A stretch of DNA of 64,000 bases, taken from NCBI RefSeq assembly GCF_022682495.2, contig NC_071397.1, positions 6,725,082 through 6,789,081 of the forward strand, written 5' to 3'. Below, piece after piece: positions 21,734 through 34,090 of the stretch. The translations under genes and the position numbers were made by a program. The notes under the pieces are model-generated. The model saw only the letters and a list, made by a program, of their open reading frames with translations. It did not search any database and had not been told where the DNA came from. Source of the stretch: Desmodus rotundus. Its lineage: Eukaryota; Chordata; Mammalia; Chiroptera; Phyllostomidae. Positions within the stretch are counted from its first letter, which is position 1; each line of letters begins with the position of its first letter.

Positions 21734-21943
21734 TTATGTATGTATGTATGTATGTATGTATTTTTAGAGAGAGGGAAGGGAGGGAGAACAAAAGGGAGAG
21801 AAACATCAATCGTTTGCCTCTCCCATGCTTCCAACTGGGACCTGGCCCACAACCCAGGCCTGTGCCCAGACTGAGAATCAAACCTGTAGCCTTTCACTTT
21901 GCAGACCGATGCCCAAACCACTGAGCCCCACTGGTCACGGCCA
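21734..21943 (-). repeat. VES SINE, antisense, with expanded (tatg)n tail
   Basis: The reverse-complement VES order is visible: tail at left, GA-rich part, acaacccaggcctgtgccca, gactgagaatcaaacctgta, and the end tgagccccactggtcacggc. The tail has become a clean (tatg) repeat of about six units (21737-21761). Confidence 0.85.
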
Positions 21944-22540
21944 TTCACAGAGCCTTTTGATAATCTGGTAAAGTTTGTGCTTGGCACTCTCATCTCCCTT
22001 TTCTGAGCTTTCTCTCCACTTCCAGACAAACCTCTTGTTCCCCACTGTCTACATATTTTTTTTACCATTTTTATTTTTTATTTAACCTTTTTTAAAAATA
22101 ATTTTAATTTTTTATTGTTATTCATGTCTACATATTTTAATGACCCTCCTGGCTCCAAGCCTTACCTGTCCCCAAATTGTCCTCTTTCATCCCCAGATTC
22201 CTTCCCCACTTTTTTGTTTCCCTCACTGCCCTGTTCTTTGCTATCTCTTTGCAAGGCATGCTGACCACTTATTCATACTATAGTGTAAACACCCCCACTC
22301 TGTATTACCATTCATAAAACAAGATATTAATAAAAGCAGTTTTATAATGGAATTCACTCTCTGGAGAAGTAAGTGTAGATAAGCCAGAACCCAGAGCTGG
22401 AATCAAAGGTCTGGGTTTAAATTTTGTCTTTGCCGCTAAATCACTGGCTGACTTTGGGCAAGTCACACTCTCTCTGAGCCTCAGATTACTCACCTGTGGA
22501 AGCATAATAGGCCCTCAAAATTGCCCTTTTAAAAATCAGA
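21944..22540 (+). repeat. Gene-free stretch ending in a MIR, sense
   Basis: A T-rich tract spans about 22050-22110. A sense MIR lies at 22375-22515 (gtctgggtttaaattttgtc, gggcaagtcacactctctct, gagcctcagattactcacct). No gene. Confidence 0.5.
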
Positions 22541-23130
22541 TCACAAGATATTTGTCATCTGATTTGCACACAGATCCTGGGGTTCCCTTGGCAGGAAGCC
22601 CTGCTGTTCCGATCTGCCTTGCAAAGCCCAGCTCAGATACGCCCTTCTCCAGGGGCAAACCCCAGTCCCACCCCCAGGTTTGTCAGCCTGTTCTGGGGCT
22701 GGGCTGCCTCTGCATCTGGCACTGGTTCTTGCCTCTCAGCCCCTTACTTTGCATTAAGGGCAGTGACCTGCCATTGTCCCTTTGGCTCCCCTGGCACACA
22801 GTAGGCCTTCCGTGGCTGTTCTAGTATCACTGAATGACACCAGCTGCTCTGGATTCTCTCTTCCACAGTGTTCAGTAGCTCACCCTACCTACATGGCTTC
22901 TTCTAGGAACTCCACGGGTGGGTGCTTGTGTCTTCATCCAGGTTTCTAAAGACGGTACTAAGGGCAGAGGCCGGGGCCCCCCTCTGCAGAGGCTGCCACC
23001 CTTACACAGCCGGTTCCAACACCAAGGAACTTTCAAATGACTTGCCCTGCCCTGGGCCAAATATCACGTTAGAAGTGCCCAGCCCAGCACTGGCACCCAG
23101 TAGGTGCTTCTCTGATGTCAAATACTAGTT
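22541..23130 (+). repeat. L2-like remnant, sense
   Basis: Phrases such as gcaaagcccagctcagatac and gctctggattctctcttcca suggest an L2 3' portion. Strongly diverged, so low certainty. Confidence 0.35.
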
Positions 23131-23319
23131 CCTGCCTCCTCCCTTCCCTAGCAGGTGAAGATAAGGAGGGGGTTTCCGATAAATGCCTCTATGAGGGCTG
23201 AGTAAGGGGTCCCACCACCACCCAGTACCCCAGCACCTGGGCCACTTTGTAACTTATCCGGAGTCCGTTTCTTTCCCTCATGGTTCTGGGTGTCGTTCTC
23301 CTAGAGGAGTTAGAGAGGT

Positions 23320-23530
23320 TGGGGTGTGGTGACAAAGAGCACGGATTTGGAGCTGGGCAGTCCCAGGGCCACCTGGGACTTCACCGAAGGGCCACCTGGG
23401 CAAGTTCCTGCGCCTCTCAAGACCCCAATCCTGTAAATGGGATAATCACAGTTACTGCCTCATTGGGTTGTTGAGAGGCTTAGGTGAGAAAACATGTGTG
23501 AAGTGACAGGCAGAGTAACCTGGAATAGTA
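23320..23530 (+). repeat. MIR SINE, sense
   Basis: ggtgacaaagagcacggatt, then tgtaaatgggataatcacag, then ttgttgagaggcttaggtga: the normal MIR order from the tRNA-like head to the 3' side. Confidence 0.65.
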
Positions 23531-26454
23531 ATCCCTAGGTTCCCGTCCGAACAGTGTTGCCATTGTGGGCAGTAAGAAATACCGGCAGGAATCCCCACCC
23601 TCCCCGGCCCCCCGCCGCCCCAGGCAGCCCCTGCCAGTGCCGCTGGTCTAGAGTGAGCCCAGGAGAGGCCCTGGCAGTTTCAGGGCACCCAGACAGCCAT
23701 GTCCTTGCTGCTGGCAGGGCTGCAATGACCCCGGTGCTTGCATAAGATTCGGGATGAAGAGGCAAGGTGCCTCAGTGTTGTGCAAAGCACAGATTTCCCC
23801 GGGGCCACAGAAGCTGCAAGCCCTGGCCAGGCTCTCCTAGTGATGAAATGTGCCCACCCTGGGTGGAGCAGGTCAGCCACAGCTATGGCTGGGCTGCCCC
23901 ACCCTGTTCTCTGGAGTGAGGAGAGAACGCCGTGTCTTCCTTTGGGTGTCAGCTTGGCCCAGAGCCCAGGGTCCAGGTACAGGGAGGGAGGGTCAAGCAG
24001 AGGCAGAGAGACGGCAGACCCTGCTGAGAGCCCTGGCTCTGTTCCTGGCAAGCTGTGTGGCCTGGGGCAGGTCCCTTTCCCTGGCTGGGCCTCAGTTTCC
24101 ACTAATATCTCAGGACCCTTTTACCTCAAGGAGTGCCTGCTTCCCACCCTCCCAGGAAAAGGCAGTGGGGCTGGCTGACTTCCTGTTTCTAAAAAAAACT
24201 GAGTTTGGGTTCTCGTTTCATTCATTTGTTCCTTTGTTCACACATTTGCTTGTGTTTTCCCAAGAGCTGGGTCCCTTCTGCTGCATTAGAACCCCTGTTC
24301 TTGAAGCTTGAGGATCCTGCTAAGGTGAGAAGAAAAGACACATGTCCTCATGTACCCCAGATCAGTCAGGTGACGGCAAGTGCCCAGGGAATCTCAGAGG
24401 GGGTGATGGCAGCTGCGAGGAGCCCTGAAGGAGAGAAGGATGTGGCACACCGAAGGGAAAGGGAGGGCATTCCAGGTGGGGGGACGTGGTGCGTGCCTGA
24501 GAGGGCAGAAGCCAGAAACCCTGGGTGGTGCGGGACCCCTTGGACCACCGTCCAGACTTCCTCTTCAGTGCACTGGCCCTGCTGTGGGGAGCCCCTTGGG
24601 GCTGGGCTTCGTCCCTGCCCCCCTGCCCCTGGCTCTGTCAGTGATTTCGGTGGCTGCTGGTGACCGGTCTAGAGCAGCAGCCGTGTGGACGAGACCGGCC
24701 AGCTGCGGAGTCTGTGTCAATAGCTGCCTTTCCCTCACCACGCTCTCTTTTCAGGTTGCATCCTGGTTCCGTCAGGAGCTGTGATTTTCCTACTGCTGAG
24801 TCACTCAGGCAAGGGCAAGGAAGGAGCGTGATTAAAAGTGTTCCAGTTCCTGGGATTTCTCATTTCTGTTTACAGGAATTGATAGCCAAGTTGCAGAAGT
24901 CCTGTGGTGAGCTGGGCAAGAGCCCCGGCAGGGCCCTAACAAGCATCCCCATCAGGCAAATGGTTCTCTTGGGGCCCAGCCAGGGTCTCCAGAGCCCATG
25001 TCTCCCCTCAGACTGGGGCTCCTTGGGGACAGGGTTGTGTCTCCTCCTTTTATCAGGAGTGTTTTCAGGGATCGGTTCAGCTCTCAATTTTTTTTGTGCC
25101 AAGCTCCCTGTCGTCAGGGGACTCTGCATGCCCCTTTGGAGACACTATTAACCCCACTGTCAGGAATAGACTAGGTGGGGGGCATCCCCTTCTGGGGTTT
25201 CTCTTACATCAAGTGGAAGATTCCAGGACATGGGATCTCTCATTTCTCTGTTGCGTTCTTTTCTTCTCTTTCCTTTTCCTTTCTCCTTGTCGGAGCACCA
25301 AGGGCTTCAACCCTTCTCTCGTCTCCCCTCTCCATCCCTCAACATACCACTCCTACCTATCCCTCTGGGCCCCTGGTGTAGCCTCGGGCCACTCTGGTGC
25401 TCATTGACCAGGGACCAAAGGTGGCAGAATTGGGCACTGTTGTCAAAACCAGAGAACAAACAGACGGAGCAAGACTGGCCATCTTCCCTCTTGCCTCCTC
25501 CTCCTGACTGAAGTCCACTCGGGCTTGCTCTGGCTCCATCCTCAGTGGAAGCTGAGGGCCAGAGAGGACTCATGCTGTGCCCACAGGGTGAGATAACAGG
25601 AAGGACTGGCTGGTGATTGGCCGGGCTGGGAGCAGTGAAGAACATCAACCAGAGAGAGGTTCTGCCAGCATTTCCACCGTCCCTCACATTGCCCATGACT
25701 CTGAGGCCATTGCCCTGAGAGCAGCTCATCAAGGTGACTCCTGCATGCCCTGCAGCCCCTTCCACACACAGCTGCTCCTGGCAGCAGCAGCCACTGTTTG
25801 CAGAGCCTGCCCTTTGGACCTTGGGTGTTAGAGAATGTTGATCCTTCTCAAACTTTTCCACCCAAGACCAGCCCAAAGAGGCCAGACCGCATTTCCCTGA
25901 GGGCCTTGGCTTGAAACAGCCAACTAGAAGTCCTAGTAAAATCTCAAGTCTTCTCTTTATCTAAAGCCCACACATAAAGTTGGCATTCTACTTTATCAAA
26001 TTTGTGTTTAATGTACGAGTAATATTATTTTCCTCATGTTCTTTGGGTCAAATGGATGTTGCAGGAAGATGGGGCACATTTATCCTTTGGCTTCGCCGCC
26101 CTGTGTAGGGCGCTGTGGCTCTTCCTCCCAGAGGGCCACTTGGCTCTTCTCCCTGGGAGAGACCAGAGAGGAAGCTCGCTCAGGGATTAGTTGGCTAATG
26201 AATTCATGGACAGTCGGGGTGTGTGCCACATTAGTCTTGGGCCCCCTCGTCATGCCCAGGAGCCCAGCCACCTGACAGGCCTGCACGTGGAGCGCGGTGG
26301 CGCTGGCAGAAGCGTGAGTGTGCCATCCAGCCAGAATCTGGGCCAACCCAGAGGAGGAGGTGCTGTGAGAGCCTGGGGCAGGGGGGCGGCCTTTTCCCTC
26401 TTCCCTGTGCCTAAGACCTGACATTTCTGACTCCCAAATGCTTCTCAAACCCAC
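23531..26454. other. Intergenic with small MIR/L2 remnants
   Basis: A sense MIR piece lies at about 24010-24110 (gtgtggcctggggcaggtcc then gggcctcagtttcc) and an antisense L2-like piece at about 24380-24550. Many overlapping ORFs reflect the high GC content. None has a recognisable domain or splice structure. Confidence 0.4.
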
Positions 26455-27860
26455 TGAGATTTATTTCCCCCAGTTTTGTTGAGACATGATTGACATACGG
26501 CACCGTGTACATTTCAGGTGTACAGCAAATGACTTGACTTTCACATAGTGTGAACTGATTGTCACAATACATTTAGTTCACATCCATCATCTCATATAGA
26601 TACCCCTCACCCCCCAAAAAAAGAAAGAAAAAAGGGTTTTTTCCTTGTGATGAGAATGCTCAGGACCTATCGTGTTAACAGCTTTCGAATACACGCTAGG
26701 GCAGTGTTGGCTCTAGCGTCCGGCTGTGCGTCACATCGCCAGGCCTCACTGATCTTAGAACTGGAAGTTTGTACCTTTTGACCACTTTTATCTAACTCCC
26801 CTTCCTCCTACCTCTGGAAACCACAAATCTGATCTTTTTCTATGAGTTCCGGCATTTTTGGTTTTTTTTTTTTTTAAGATTTTACCTATAAGCGATGGCA
26901 TACAGTCGTTGTGCTTCTGTCTGACTTGTTTCAGTTACTATAACGTCCTCCAGTTTCATGTATGTTGCTACAAATGGCGTTTACTTCTTTTTTTTATGGC
27001 TGGATAATGTTTCATTATTAATCCTGCATTTTCTTTATCCATTTCATCCGTCAACGGACACTTAGCTTGTTTCCATGTCTTGGCCATTGTCAGTAATGCA
27101 GCTAGGAAATGGGGGTGAGGTTATCTCTTCAGCACAGCGTTTCTGTTTCCTTTGGATATATTCCCAGAAGTGGGTTTGCTGCATCATATGGTAGTTAGAT
27201 TTTTTTTGTTTGGAGGAACCTCCAAACTGTTTTCCACAGTGGCTGCACCAATGTGTAGTCCTACCAACAGTTCACAAGGGTTCCCTTTTCTCCACATCCT
27301 CACCAGCATTTATCTCTTGTCTTCTTCACCATAGCCATTCTAACGGGTATGAGGTGATATCTCATTGTTGTTTTGATTTGCATTTCCCTGTTAACCGGTA
27401 ATATTTACTAACTCTTCGTGTACCTGTTGGCCATTCATATGCCTTTGGAAAAATGTCTATTCAGGTCCTTTGCCCATTTTAAAAAACAATTTTAAAAAAG
27501 ATTTCACTTATTTTTTTAGAGAGAAAGTGGGGTTGAGAAACACTGATGTGTTTGAGAAAAACATCGGTCGGCTACCTCTCAAACACCCCCACCTGGGGGC
27601 CTGGCCTGCAACCCAGGCATGGGCCCAGGCGAGGAATCAGACTGGCGACCTTTGGATTCGCAAGCTGGCTCTCAATCCACTGAGCCTCAGCAGCCAAGGC
27701 CATTTTCTAAATTGGATTATTTGTTTTTTTGCTATTGAGTTGTAAGAGTTTTCTAAAAAGTATATTTTGGATAGTAATCCCTCATCAGATATATGGTTTG
27801 CAAATATCTTTTTCTATTTTGTAGGTGGTATTTTTATTTTGTTGACGTATTTTTCAAAGT
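26455..27860 (-). repeat. L1M 3' UTR and ORF2 tail, antisense, split by a VES SINE
   Basis: Begins with gttttgttgagacatgattg and acatttcaggtgtacagcaa (antisense L1 3' UTR). It continues through ttggatatattcccagaagt and gtggctgcaccaatgtgtag (ORF2 tail). The L1 resumes after the VES at 27481-27700 with cattttctaaattggattat. Confidence 0.8.
27481..27700 (-). repeat. VES SINE, antisense, nested in L1
   Basis: Reverse-complement VES: A/T-rich tail, acctgggggcctggcctgca, acccaggcatgggcccaggc, gaggaatcagactggcgacc, end tgagcctcagcagccaaggc. A short target-site duplication ccatttt is present at 27474-27480 and 27700-27706. Confidence 0.85.
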
Positions 27861-28354
27861 AAGCTTTGAATCTTATCTCAAAATCTTATCGCATTCTTTT
27901 GCTTAAAACCCTCCATAGACATCTCCCTAGACTCTGGGTAAAACCCGACTGCTGACTGGCCCGCCTGTCTCTCCATTCCCATCTCTTCCCTCTCTCAAGT
28001 CTGACATCTTTCTTTTCTCTTCTTTCGGAGGCTTTGCAGGTGCTATTATCTCTCTTGTAGAACAATTATCCACCCCCACCCCCCAACCCCATGCACCACA
28101 CTCCTCCCTCTACACTCCCTCTTTCTGCTGCCTCTACTTGGCCTCCTCAGGCCCCAGGCCTGGGTGTGATGCCCCTTCCTCCTAGCACTTTTCCTCCCAG
28201 CAGCTGGAAGACACTTGTGAGAGGTTAACTGGTGCCCTATTTTCTCAGGGATGGGCCATGACAAAGCAGAAAGCAGAGAAGTCCCTGGGCTTTGAGTTCT
28301 ACTCCCCAAGCTCCTAAGGGAACATGAAGGATGAGGGCATTAAAGAATGGGAGA

Positions 28355-29175
28355 AACATTAAAAAAAAAATTAAGCACATGAAAAAATGCTGAACATCAC
28401 TAGTCATTAGGGCAAAGCAAATTAAGATTACAGTGAGATACCACTTCATATACATGAAGGTGGCTACTATAAAAAAACAAAACGTGTTTGTTAGAATGAG
28501 GAGAAATTGGAACCGTTGTGCACTGTTAATAGGAATGTAAGTGGTACAGTTGCCTTGGAACGCAGATGACAATTTCTGTAAAAATTAAAAATAGTATTAC
28601 CATATGATCTAGCAATGGCACTTCTGGGTATTTATCCAAAAGAATTGAAAGCAGGGTCTTGAAAAGATGTTTGTACACCTGTGTTCATCGTAGCATCATT
28701 CATAATGGCTAAGACACGGAAGCAACCCTAGTGTCCCTTGATGGATAAGCAAACTGTGGTGTATACTCAATGCAATATTATTCAGCCTTAAAAAAGGAGG
28801 AAGTGCTGCAATATGATACGACAAAGGTGAACCTTCAGATGTTATACTAAGTGAAATAAGCCAGTCACAAAAAGATAAATACTGCATGATTCCACTCATA
28901 TGAAGTACTCAGAGTAGTCAAATTACAGAGACAGAAAGTGGAATGGCGGTTGCCAGGGGCTGGAGGAGAGGAGCAGAATAGGGATTATTGTTTAATGGGT
29001 ATAGAGTTTTAGACTTTCCAGATGAAAAGAGTTATGGGGGTGGATGGCGGCGAAGGTTGCACAGCAATGTGAACGTATTTAATACCACTGGGCTCTACAC
29101 TCACAGTGGTTGAGATGGTAAATGTTATGTTGTGTGTATTTTACCACAATTTAAAAAGGGTGAAAAAAAAAAAAG
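28355..29175 (+). repeat. L1 ORF2 tail plus 3' UTR, sense
   Basis: gctgaacatcactagtcatt, accatatgatctagcaatgg, gtgaaataagccagtcacaa, then 3' UTR (gcggttgccaggggctggag) and a poly-A stretch at 29162-29174. It is a 5'-truncated copy with broken frame. Confidence 0.8.
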
Positions 29176-31279
29176 GAAACAGGACCCCTCTCCACTTTCA
29201 TGACAGATTGTGTTTTCAAAAAATGGTCACGATCATATTTCTTTCCCATGTGCTCTTCCAGAAGAGGTGAAGTCTACTTCCTTCAAGAGATGGAGTCTAT
29301 TTCCTCATCCCGTGGTAGCTGGCTGGGGCTTTGTGAGTGTCTGGAAGAGCCGTGTGCTTCCCAGGCTGGACAGTGTGGGGCAGTACAGCTTCTCTCCTCT
29401 CCCTGTGCTCCCCCTTGACTAGCAGCCACCATGTTGGGAGAAAGCCTGGGCCACGTGTAGGAGTGCTAGGTCTCAGCCAACAATAAACCTCAAATACCAG
29501 ACAAGAGTGAGTGACTGCAAATGATCCACCCTGTTTTCAAGCCCCAGCTGCTGCTGGGAGGAGCAGAGTTGTCCCCACTGAGCCCTACCTGAATTGTAGC
29601 TTTGTGAGCAAAATAGATGTGGTAATTTTAGGTCACTAAGTTTTTTGGAATATTTTGTTACATAACCATAATGACTAGGCTCCTTAGCCCCTATCCCTTC
29701 CTTGACTTGAAAAATTCTTTGGGCTAGAAGAAAGGAGGAGAGATTAAAAGCAGGGGATAGAAATAGAGAGATTGAGAGCAAAGGATAATAAATACATTCT
29801 CCTTTCACTTCACTCAGAGGCATTTAAAATAGAGATTGAGCTATAAAGAAATAAAGAACATTGCAATTCTTGCTGATACAAGATTGTAGGCTGAAACCTG
29901 TCTGTCCACACAGAACTGGGATTGCCTGTTGACATGTTTGTGTCCTTGACCCCATGTCTGTCATTGTCTGGGTCCCCTGTGACTCATCAGACCCAGGACC
30001 ATGCTGTTACAGAGAAGACACTCAACAAATATGTATCAATGAGTCAATGAATGAATGGTGAATGAGTGAAACCCCAAGCCCATTACGGGTTTTTCATAAA
30101 GGTCTTGGTCATATATTCAGAGATTATTCATGTGAAGTCAGGCTGAGAGACTGACTCTTTTTACAGATGTAGGCACTGAAGTCAGACAAGGGCAGTGACC
30201 GGCCCAAGACCTCGTGTCCAGTGGGTGGCAGAGATGATCCAAAACTCGGTCTTCAGGTGCCTGCCTATGCTCTGCCCACCCACTCACTGGCCCTGACCGC
30301 CACTAGGCCAGTCAGACCCTGGAAAGGATCAATTTGGAGAGTCTCCATAACTTTGGAGAGTTATGATTGGCCCCTGAGTTAACTGGCTGGGCTGGTCCTG
30401 GCCCCTTCAGATGCAGAGAGACCATCAGAAAGGGAGCTCTTGTGGGCTGGTGATGGGGACCAAGAGAAGATGCTGTGGAAGAGTATCTATTACACAGTAG
30501 GTACTCCATAAATATTTGTTGAGTTGCATTGAAAGGAATTGAAACACCCAAATAAATATATAAACAAAAAAGAAGCAAGGAAATAAATTGGACAAGTTTA
30601 GTGACTGAAAGTAAACTCACAGGGTGATCTGGTCATAGATTCCTAACTGAGCAGGCCATGGTGGGTAGTCACACTCCATGCCTATAAAAGGTTTATCTTT
30701 ACCTTAAGCCAGCCCTGTCCGTATTGGCCCTGTGCATCTACGTTAGCACACCTCTGACAGGTCAGAGTGCTCTTCTTTTCCACAGCCCTCGGAGGCATGA
30801 CAGCCCTCAGGAGCGTGTAATCTTGTTCCAAATGTATGAAAATAACTGTGAAACCGTCATTCTCCAGGGCATTTGAGACCTTGCTTCTAGGCTCAAATAA
30901 ACTTGTAAAAATTCTCTACAGATTTGGATGTTCTTATATCTATAATAATTACAACCTTGTATGGTAAGTGCCATGTAAAAGGGTTCAGGGAGATGTAGAG
31001 CATTTGAAGAGAGTCATGCCTTCCTTCTGGTGGGGCCTCTGAGGAGATGGCACCTGAGCTGAACACCGACAGGTGAGGAGGAGTTGAGGGTATGGGGAGA
31101 GCGGGGGACAGCCTGCACGGTGTTCTTGGCAGTGGATATGGTTTATACAAAAGGCTCCAAGTGACGGAGGACCGGGCTTGTCTGAGGAAACAAGATAAGG
31201 CAATGTGACTGTTGTAACAGAGGAAGGCAGCGTATGACAGTGGTGGAGATGACAAGGCTAATGAAGTAAGCAGAAGCCA
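29176..31279. other. Intergenic with MIR/L2 remnants
   Basis: An antisense MIR-like piece lies at about 30150-30245 (ttacagatgtaggcactgaa, gtccagtgggtggcagagat). L2-like antisense text spans about 31000-31250. No gene recognised. Confidence 0.4.
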
Positions 31280-31990
31280 GACCAGTGGGGCCTGGACACT
31301 TTGTCAGCTAGCTAAAAGACCCCATTTCCCAGCTCCCCTTGCAGTGAGATGTGGTCATGTGACTAACTTCTAGCCAGTGAAATATAAGCAAATGTGTTGT
31401 CTGATCTTTAAAAACATCTCTTTAAAAAGAGTGAGGAGCCCTGGCTGGGTGGCTCAGTTGGCTTTAGCATTGTCCTGTATACCAAAAAGGTTGCAGGTTC
31501 CATCCTGGTCGGAGAGTGTATGGGAGGAAACTGATGTCTGTTTTTCACATAGATGTTTCTCATCCTCTCTCTCCCTCTCTCTCTCTCTTGTCTCCCCTCC
31601 TCCCTTTCTAAAATCAATCAACATATCTTTGGGTGAGGATTAAAAAAAAAAAGGAGGTGAGGAGTATGGAGTTTCTCTTCTCCTCTTATTCTCTCCACCT
31701 GAATGGAGATGACACAGCTGGAATTCACGGGGCCATCTAGCACCAGGAGACGACTAGAGGATAACGATCACAAACTCCTTAGCTTCAGGAGCTCCACAGG
31801 GAAATACGGTTTGGAGGTAAAACTCTGAGACAGCTCAAGCTGTATGTAGTTGGTTGTTGAAATCTTGGCAGGCACATGATAGCCTAGGGAAAATGTGGAA
31901 TGAGAAAAGAAGATGGCCTAAGGAGGAACCTTGGGAAAAAACAAGATTTATAGAAATTGAGCTGGCTGGGTGTCTGGGATATGACTCCAG
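31280..31990. repeat. Ancient repeat interrupted by a VES SINE
   Basis: Text before the SINE (agcagaagccagaccagtgg to aaaaacatctctttaaaaag) continues after it (tatggagtttctcttctcct). It looks like one old mammalian interspersed element, family not assigned. Confidence 0.4.
31439..31656 (+). repeat. VES SINE, sense, with 8-bp target-site duplication
   Basis: Starts ccctggctgggtggctcagt (tRNA A-box side), then aaggttgcaggttccatcct (B box), a (tc)-rich stretch at 31560-31595, and a poly-A tail to 31652. The flanking gtgaggag is duplicated exactly at 31431-31438 and 31657-31664. This is the only sense-oriented copy in the window. Confidence 0.9.
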
Positions 31991-32335
31991 TTAAAGCCTC
32001 CAGCATCCACCAGCCCAGGTAGAGAAGCTCCAACATCTTCCTCTGGAATTCCCTTATCTGCAAACAACAGGACCCATCAAGGGTGTAATCAGTCCCAAAG
32101 GACTAACTCCTGAGACCAAGAATGGGCTGGGAGGATTGGAGCCTTTTAGCCCCACAGACCTCACGGCCACAGGTCACTATTGGAGACCGGTGCAGCACAT
32201 TCCTCTCCCTGAACATCCCTAAGAGTTTATGCAAATTGATCCACCCCCTCCCCAGTCGTCCTGCAGTTGAGTAGCTAAGTTGAGTACCTTGGAAGCAACA
32301 ATTTCCTGACAAAGAAGGTCAGTTGTCCTCCATTT

Positions 32336-32440
32336 CAGAAAGGAAGGAAGACAAGAAAGAAGCAAGAAGGGAGGAAGGAAGGAAAGAAGGGAAAAAAAGA
32401 AGGAAGAAGGAAGGAAAAAAGGAAAGAAGAAAAAAACTTT
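32336..32440 (+). repeat. Purine (GGAA/GAAA)n tract
   Basis: About 100 bases of almost pure purine, in mixed aagg/aaag units. Such mirror-like purine tracts are common microsatellites and may form triplex DNA; GGAA repeats can also bind ETS factors. Confidence 0.85.
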
Positions 32441-32572
32441 AAGACAGACAGATGGTCCTGCTACGCCTCAAAGTGTGGCAAGGTGGGTGGGAAGGAGTCC
32501 AGGAGAGGCAGCCCCCCAGATGGCCAGGCTCTTGAGAAGGAGTGTGAGATGGGGCTGGAAAGTGGCTAGTGC

Positions 32573-32903
32573 TGTGGCCTGAATGTCTGTGTTCTCTCAA
32601 AACCCACACGTTGAAGTCCTACCCCCCAAGGTGATGGTGTTGGGAGGCGAGGGCTTTGGGAGTTGCTTCTGCCAGGAGGGTAGAGCCTACATCAATGGAA
32701 GTCATTCCCCTTATGAAAGTGGCCCTAGAAACCTCCGTCTCCCCTCCCACCACAGAGGACACACTGAGAAGGAGGCCATCTGCGAGCCTGGAAACAGCAC
32801 TAACCAGACTTCCCAGCCTCTAGACTGTGAGGACTGAACTTCTGTTTTTACAGGTCATCCAGGTAATGGTATTTGGTTATGACAGCCTGAGCTGACTAAG
32901 ACA
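32573..32903 (+). repeat. Solo LTR of MaLR type (MLT1-like), sense
   Basis: From tgtggcctgaatgtctgtgt through aaggtgatggtgttgggagg, cttatgaaagtggccctaga, gaggacacactgagaaggag and ttcccagcctctagactgtg to gagctgactaagaca, this follows the MLT1A-type consensus end to end. It is an old solitary ERVL-MaLR LTR with no internal sequence. No clear flanking duplication. Confidence 0.8.
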
Positions 32904-33029
32904 CCTGGACTTAACAACACAAAGGGACACTTTGGGGTCAGATTCCACATGGAGGGTGTGAGGGGTGTGGCCAGGTGAGGATGCAGCCCCTGTGCACCCC
33001 CTTTTCCTCCATGTCCTGGAATCCTCGCA

Positions 33030-33215
33030 GCCATCCTGAGGACAGGTATTGGAATCCTAATATACCTGAGGACAAGTGTTTAGAAGCAGAAAGATGGAGA
33101 CCCCAAGAGGTTACGTGACCTGACCAAGGTCAAGGAGCTCCTAGGAGTACAACTGGAATTCAGACAAAGTCTGTTTGGGCCTAAGTTCCTAAACCAGCAG
33201 TTCTCAGGCCAGCAG
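33030..33215 (-). repeat. MIR remnant, antisense
   Basis: aggacaagtgtttagaagca, gttacgtgacctgaccaagg, gtacaactggaattcagaca match antisense MIR order. Confidence 0.5.
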
Positions 33216-33839
33216 GTTCAGCATAAGAACGCCTTAGAAAAGTCATTTCCCCTAAAATCACACACTTGGCGGGTGGGGCCAGCAACCTGTGTTAGGACAA
33301 GCACTCTAGGGCATTCAAAATCCACGCTCCAGTGTGAGAGTGACTGTTCCAAGCCAAACCTGAAAATGGTGCATGCTGGCTCTCCCCTCCCGTCTTCTAG
33401 GCAAATGCAACCATGGAGAGGGATTTAACCCTGACCAACTCCAAGCTGCAGTTCACCTGCCAGCCTCACCCTTGAACTTAGCGCCACTGCTACAGGCAGG
33501 GTCTCCTCCGGGTGGGGAGATGGCTCTGCCTTTTCCCCAGGACACTCCTAATGGGGGTGGGGAGAGAGGAGCGTAGCTGTGGCCCCTGGATGTAGTCTGG
33601 GGTGAGAAGGGGAGGTTCACATCGTCTTGGAATCAAGCCTTTTGGTCACCTGACATTTTGTGCAGAATGCATGGGATCTCTCTCACTCCCTCCCTGCGCC
33701 CCACCCCCCATAGCCTCAGGACACACGTCTGTCCAAGGCACAAAGGGGAGTTGAGGGGAAGGGAGTCTCTGGCACAGGCTCTGGCAAGTTTGGTTGTTTC
33801 TGGTTCCCTCCATGGGCAGGGGGTGATGCTGCTGATGAT
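33216..33839. other. Intergenic, nothing recognised
   Basis: No gene; the text around 33220-33345 resembles an old MER5-type or similar remnant, but I cannot assign it. Confidence 0.35.
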
Positions 33840-34090
33840 GATGACAGTGTCTATAACCTTTACTCAGAGCCAGTCCATATTCTAAGGTCTTTATATGCCT
33901 TAATCGTTTAATCCTCATGACCTTGTGAGGGAGGTATTATTATTATCCCGTATTAGATGGAGAAATGGAGGTACAGAGAGGGTAAAGCCCTTGCCCATTG
34001 TCGTACCACCAGTAAGCAGTGGAGCTGAGCTCTGCACCCAGATGGTGCTCCTGTCGTGTCCATTCTCTTGGCTGCTGAGCTGTTCAGCCT
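33840..34090 (-). repeat. MIR SINE, antisense
   Basis: cttaatcgtttaatcctcat, gaccttgtgagggaggtatt, agatggagaaatggaggtac and cccttgcccattgtcgtacc follow the reverse complement of MIR over about 250 bp. Confidence 0.7.

Noticed and set aside
31439..31656. tRNA gene at the VES head
   Set aside because: A- and B-box-like text belongs to the tRNA-derived SINE, with a SINE body and poly-A tail; not a functional tRNA.
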